This document shows positions 61,214-64,000 of a DNA stretch of 64,000 nucleotides, piece by piece. Below the pieces are notes generated by a model. That model made no database searches and was not told the origin of the DNA. It worked only from the letters and a program-made list of their open reading frames with translations. Location of the stretch: NCBI GenBank assembly GCA_963777565.1, contig CAVZQZ010000008.1, forward strand, positions 186,001 to 250,000. Reading direction: 5' to 3'. Origin of the DNA: CALMEC01 sp963777565. Its GTDB lineage: Bacteria > Actinomycetota > Thermoleophilia > Miltoncostaeales > Miltoncostaeaceae. Each line of letters starts with the position of its first letter. Position 1 is the first letter of the stretch. The position numbers and the translations under genes were made by a program.

Positions 61214-61417
61214 GATCCGTCCTCCAGTTTCGTGGGCGTGCGCCGTCGTGGGTCGGCGCGCGGCGTCGGGCGAAGGGTACCCCGCGTCGCTCAAGGGCGA
61301 GCAATCGGGTCCAGGCTGCGGTCAGGGGTCGGGCCGCAACCGCTGCTGTCGCGTCCGGCCGAGTTGGCCGACGCGATTGCCGCGGCAGCCCGCCGGGGTT
61401 GAGGCCGGCTGCCCTCC

Positions 61418-62239
61418 TCAGGCGACGGGGGCGGCGTTCACCGGCTCGACCTTCGTGAGGATGTGCGCCGCGACGGCCGCCACCGCGGCGGTCGTCCGGG
61501 GCGCCGACGGGTCGAACTCTGCGATCCCGGTGATCGTCCGCACGGGCACGATCTGCTGGACGCTCGAGATCACGAAGGCGCCGTCGGCGTCCGCGAGGCG
61601 CTCGACCGTCATCTCGCGCTCGGCCGTCGCAACCGCCTCGACCACGACCCTGCGTGTGATCGAGTCGAGCACGCCGGCGTCGAGCGGGGGGAACATCAGC
61701 GTGTCGCCCTCGAGCCACGCGAACGACCAGACGGGGCCCTCCAGGATCACCCGGTCATCGGCCCGGTAGAGGAGCGCATCGTCCGCCCCGCCTTCCTTCG
61801 CGATGCGCTGCGCGCGCATGTTGGCGGCGTAGGAGAGGGTCTTGACGCCGATCAGGAGCGGTGTGACCCGGTGCGCGACCGGCATCAGGTCGAGCGAGGC
61901 GCGCGGCGTGGGGATCGGCTCTTCCCGCCAGATGCGCTGCCCGCCGCGAGTGATGATGAGTCGTACGGCGCAGTCCGGGGCGACGGTCGCCGCGCAGAAC
62001 ACCGCCATCTCGGCGCGAAGCTGCTCCACGTCGACGGGGATCCCGCTGCCGTCGCCCGAGCGCGCGAGCCGTTCGAGGTGCGCCTCCGGCGTGCGCGGCC
62101 TACGGCCGTACATGCGCATTCCCTCGAAGATGCCGTCGCCGCGGACGAGTCCGTCGTCCAGCGCGACGCGGACGGCTGCCCCGGGGGGTACGAGCGCGCC
62201 GTCGATCATGATTGCCGGCGGAGTTCCGTTCGTGGTCAT
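61418..62239 (-). CDS. Class IV aminotransferase (BCAT/ADC-lyase fold)
   Basis: A 273-residue PLP enzyme of fold type IV. GLVRGDGIFEGMRMYGRRPR is the N-terminal substrate region, VKTLSYAANMRAQRIAKEGG has the PLP lysine (K in VKTLSY), and GADDALLYRADDRVILEGPV precedes the SSVQQIVPVRTI cofactor phosphate region. It could be a branched-chain or D-amino acid aminotransferase, or 4-amino-4-deoxychorismate lyase (pabC); folate genes are not adjacent. Confidence 0.88.
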   Translation of the reverse strand: MTTNGTPPAIMIDGALVPPGAAVRVALDDGLVRGDGIFEGMRMYGRRPRTPEAHLERLARSGDGSGIPVDVEQLRAEMAVFCAATVAPDCAVRLIITRGGQRIWREEPIPTPRASLDLMPVAHRVTPLLIGVKTLSYAANMRAQRIAKEGGADDALLYRADDRVILEGPVWSFAWLEGDTLMFPPLDAGVLDSITRRVVVEAVATAEREMTVERLADADGAFVISSVQQIVPVRTITGIAEFDPSAPRTTAAVAAVAAHILTKVEPVNAAPVA

Positions 62240-62302
62240 GAAATGACGGTAGCAAGGGGCCGTCCGTCCGCCCAGCGACTGCCATTACGGCCCGCCCGCC
62301 GC

Positions 62303-62974
62303 TCAGGACAGGATGTTGACCGCCCGGGCGGTGACGAGCACCACGATCAGCAGCGACGCGAACGACTGTGCCGCCATCAGCAGCTTGGCTCGGGCCGTGA
62401 GCGGCATCGTGTCCGTCGGGCTGAACGCGGTGCCGTTCGTGAAGGAGGTGTAGAGGTAGTCGATGAACCGGGGCGACCAGTCCGGCCCGGCGACGTCCAC
62501 CTTCACGTCCATCTGCGGGAACAGGAAGTCGGGCAGCCCGCCGGCGCCGGCCGCGCGCAGGTGCGGTCCGCCCCGGTCGAGCTCCCAGTAGCAGAGGCCG
62601 AGCGCGATGACGTTCTCGATCCAGACCACGAGGGCGGCGCGCAGGAGCGGCAAGCCGGTGACCGCCGGCCGGTTGAGTACCGGCCACTGGAGGAGCCCGT
62701 CGACGAGCAGGCAGAGGGTGATGAGGTTGCCGATGGCGACGAGCAGGATGAGCCCGATCGCCGCGAGGCGAAGCCAGCGGGCCTCGTCCTCCGCGCGGTA
62801 CCGCGAGTACGACGTCAGCACGACAAGCGGGACCGCTACGAGTATTGGGGCGAGGTAGTTGGGGCCGAGCGTGAAGGCCTCCGGCAGCCACAGGTAGATC
62901 GCGGCCCCGGCGAGCACCGCCAGCGACGCCGGCCAGCGCGGTTCCCTGCGTGACTCGACGAGGGCGGAGCGCAC
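62303..62974 (-). CDS. Hypothetical multi-pass membrane protein, DUF1345-like
   Basis: A 223-residue protein with about six helices (ASLAVLAGAAIYLWLPEAFT, APILVAVPLVVLTSYSRYRA, AIGLILLVAIGNLITLCLLV, and a final pair around LLMAAQSFASLLIVVLVTAR). The segment YTSFTNGTAFSPTDTMPLTA resembles the pore-loop region of ion-channel-like membrane proteins, but no TVGYG filter is present. GTG start. Function unknown. Confidence 0.72.
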   Translation of the reverse strand: MRSALVESRREPRWPASLAVLAGAAIYLWLPEAFTLGPNYLAPILVAVPLVVLTSYSRYRAEDEARWLRLAAIGLILLVAIGNLITLCLLVDGLLQWPVLNRPAVTGLPLLRAALVVWIENVIALGLCYWELDRGGPHLRAAGAGGLPDFLFPQMDVKVDVAGPDWSPRFIDYLYTSFTNGTAFSPTDTMPLTARAKLLMAAQSFASLLIVVLVTARAVNILS

Positions 62975-62983
62975 CCGTCTACG

Positions 62984-63544
62984 CTACCGCGGACGCTCGG
63001 CGTCCTCGCTCCCGGCCCCGAGCTCGCGCTCCACCTCGTCGAGCCAGTCCTCGTGCGCCTTGACGATGCGCCGTGCCAGTCGATGGTTGAGCCGCAGGTA
63101 GCGCTCACGTTGCGGGATCTGATCGGCGACCGCCTCCGCGGTGTCGATCTGGGCGTTCAGGGCGGCGATCTCCCCGCGCAGGCTCGCAAGGCTGGCGACC
63201 ACGGCATCCTCGCCGACGAGGTCGGCGGCGAGCAGGCGCCACGCCGGCTCCAGCTGGAGCCGCGAGAACCCCGACGGCTCGCCCATCCAAGCGGTGAGCG
63301 CATCCCGGCCCTTCCGCGTGAGGGAGTAGTGCGTGCGTTCACGGGTCTTGCCCGGCTTCTTCTGCGACGACAGGTACCCCAGCTGCGCGAGACGCTTCGG
63401 CTCCGCGTACCACTGGCTGTCGGCGAAGGTGATGTAGACGCGCCCCTGGCGCGCCATCCGCATGAGGTCGTGCGGTCCGGCGCCGTCGCGCCCGACCAGC
63501 ACGAGGACCACATACGAGAACGGCGTCAGCTCGGATCTTGACAT
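62984..63544 (-). CDS. PadR-family transcriptional regulator
   Basis: A 186-residue PadR-type repressor: LTPFSYVVLVLVGRDGAGPH, a recognition helix region (QWYAEPKRLAQLGYLSSQKK), wing TRERTHYSLTRKGRDALTAW, and a C-terminal helical dimerisation part. It overlaps the promoter region shared with the divergent cupin gene, which it probably represses together with itself. Confidence 0.92.
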   Translation of the reverse strand: MSRSELTPFSYVVLVLVGRDGAGPHDLMRMARQGRVYITFADSQWYAEPKRLAQLGYLSSQKKPGKTRERTHYSLTRKGRDALTAWMGEPSGFSRLQLEPAWRLLAADLVGEDAVVASLASLRGEIAALNAQIDTAEAVADQIPQRERYLRLNHRLARRIVKAHEDWLDEVERELGAGSEDAERPR

Positions 63545-63546
63545 AG

Positions 63547-63586
63547 CTCTGTTTCGGAGTTATACAGAGAAACTCTGTTTCGGAGT
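63547..63586. promoter_or_regulatory. Probable PadR operator and shared promoter
   Basis: The 14-base direct repeat CTCTGTTTCGGAGT occurs at 63547-63560 and 63573-63586, and an inverted repeat ACAGAG-AAA-CTCTGT lies at 63564-63578. A TATAAC -10-like element on the minus strand (63564-63559) falls inside. The site is between divergent padR and cupin genes. Confidence 0.7.
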
Positions 63587-63606
63587 CTACTGATCTGGAG
63601 GCATCC

Positions 63607-64000
63607 ATGTCCGCCACCACCGTGATGACCGACCGACGCTGGTTTCTCGACACGCTCGTCGTGATTCGCGTCTCCCATCGCACCGGCGACGACGGCATCA
63701 GCGTCATCGAGTCTGTCGCGCCGTACGGGGACTCGCCCCCGCTCCACGTCCACCGCAACGAGGACGAGCTCTTCCACCTCCTCGACGGCACCATGCGGTT
63801 CCACGTCGGCGACGACGAGTTCGTGGCCGACGCGGGGGACGTCTTCCTCGCGCCGAAGGGCATCCCCCACACGTACCGGGTCGAATCGCTCGAGGGCGCG
63901 CGCTGGCTGGTCACGACGACCGGCGGCGACTTCGAGGGGATGGTTCGCGGCGCCAGCCGTCCCGCCGACCGCGACGCGCTGCCCGAGCCCAACGGCCCGC
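63607..64000 (+). CDS. Cupin-domain protein (3' truncated by window)
   Basis: The first 131 residues of a small cupin. Motif 1 is PPLHVHRNEDELFHLLDGTM (HxH, E) and motif 2 GDVFLAPKGIPHTYRVE (final His), a metal-binding barrel used by dioxygenases and sensors. ATG 63607 follows GGAGG. It is divergent from padR and probably controlled by it; the window ends before the stop codon. Confidence 0.88.
   Translation, partial: MSATTVMTDRRWFLDTLVVIRVSHRTGDDGISVIESVAPYGDSPPLHVHRNEDELFHLLDGTMRFHVGDDEFVADAGDVFLAPKGIPHTYRVESLEGARWLVTTTGGDFEGMVRGASRPADRDALPEPNGP

Noticed and set aside
1..64000. CRISPR array, rRNA genes or replication origin
   Set aside because: No set of regularly spaced repeats, no rRNA core sequence and no DnaA-box cluster were seen.

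Overview
This window is GC-rich throughout (roughly 70% by eye), with short intergenic gaps, many GTG/TTG starts and many 4-base ATGA/GTGA stop-start overlaps. A PspA-PspAA-PspAB-HtpX envelope-stress locus, SARP/BTAD and eukaryotic-type kinase regulators, an actinobacterial-type SOS box and a VKOR/DsbA pair all point to a high-GC actinobacterium. A deep branch such as Thermoleophilia fits, but that placement is inference from gene content. The sequence contains many apparent single-base frameshifts in otherwise recognisable genes (8.9-12.8, 17.6-19.5, 21.9-22.1, 24.4, 43.85 and 56.4 kb) and two tandem duplications inside one antiporter gene. Part of this is probably draft-assembly error; part may be real decay.

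Layout, left to right. 0-8.2 kb: a SHOCT protein tail, a secreted thiol oxidoreductase with its VKOR partner, a soluble sugar-dehydrogenase-like beta-propeller, SixA, the K+ uptake pair KtrB/KtrA, FabI, peptidase T and a phosphoesterase. 8.2-12.8 kb: two small proteins, then a minus-strand block (MFS transporter and a split PEP-utilising enzyme) in which all three genes are frame-disrupted. 13-20.3 kb: aldehyde dehydrogenase, a SARP-BTAD regulator fused to a universal-stress-like domain, a kinase-propeller sensor overlapping an ABC-type binding protein, and a secreted barrel-like protein. This stretch is bounded by fragments matching the 3' end of the tRNA-Asp gene at 24.03 kb. 21-24.2 kb: the Psp/HtpX stress module and tRNA-Asp and tRNA-Val.

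24.2-43.9 kb: a CPA1-type antiporter with internal duplications; the conserved trio of circularly permuted ATP-grasp, alpha-E and transglutaminase proteins; a kinase coupled to an ABC exporter; a 43-codon basic peptide with a strong terminator; an M23-like peptidoglycan protein; a small operon around an RsbW-like ATPase; a GH15 glucoamylase-like enzyme; dodecin; a methyltransferase interrupted by an in-frame UGA (selenoprotein candidate); a DUF1326/DUF2182 pair; and an NTF2-CoA transferase-nitrilase-methyltransferase operon.

43.2-64 kb: a hydrolase and a hydrolase-LuxR fusion; an SOS-box-controlled winged-helix protein; a tightly overlapping operon of acyl-CoA synthetase, E1alpha, E1beta, E2 and acyl carrier protein; a divergent GNAT-CoA ligase protein acetyltransferase that is a natural candidate to regulate that synthetase; decayed mobile-type fragments at 55.7-56.9 kb; then housekeeping genes (YihY, tRNA-Glu, TypA, a DtxR regulator, OsmC, a class IV aminotransferase, a membrane protein, and a divergent PadR/cupin pair). 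No rRNA, CRISPR array, complete transposase or integrase was seen.
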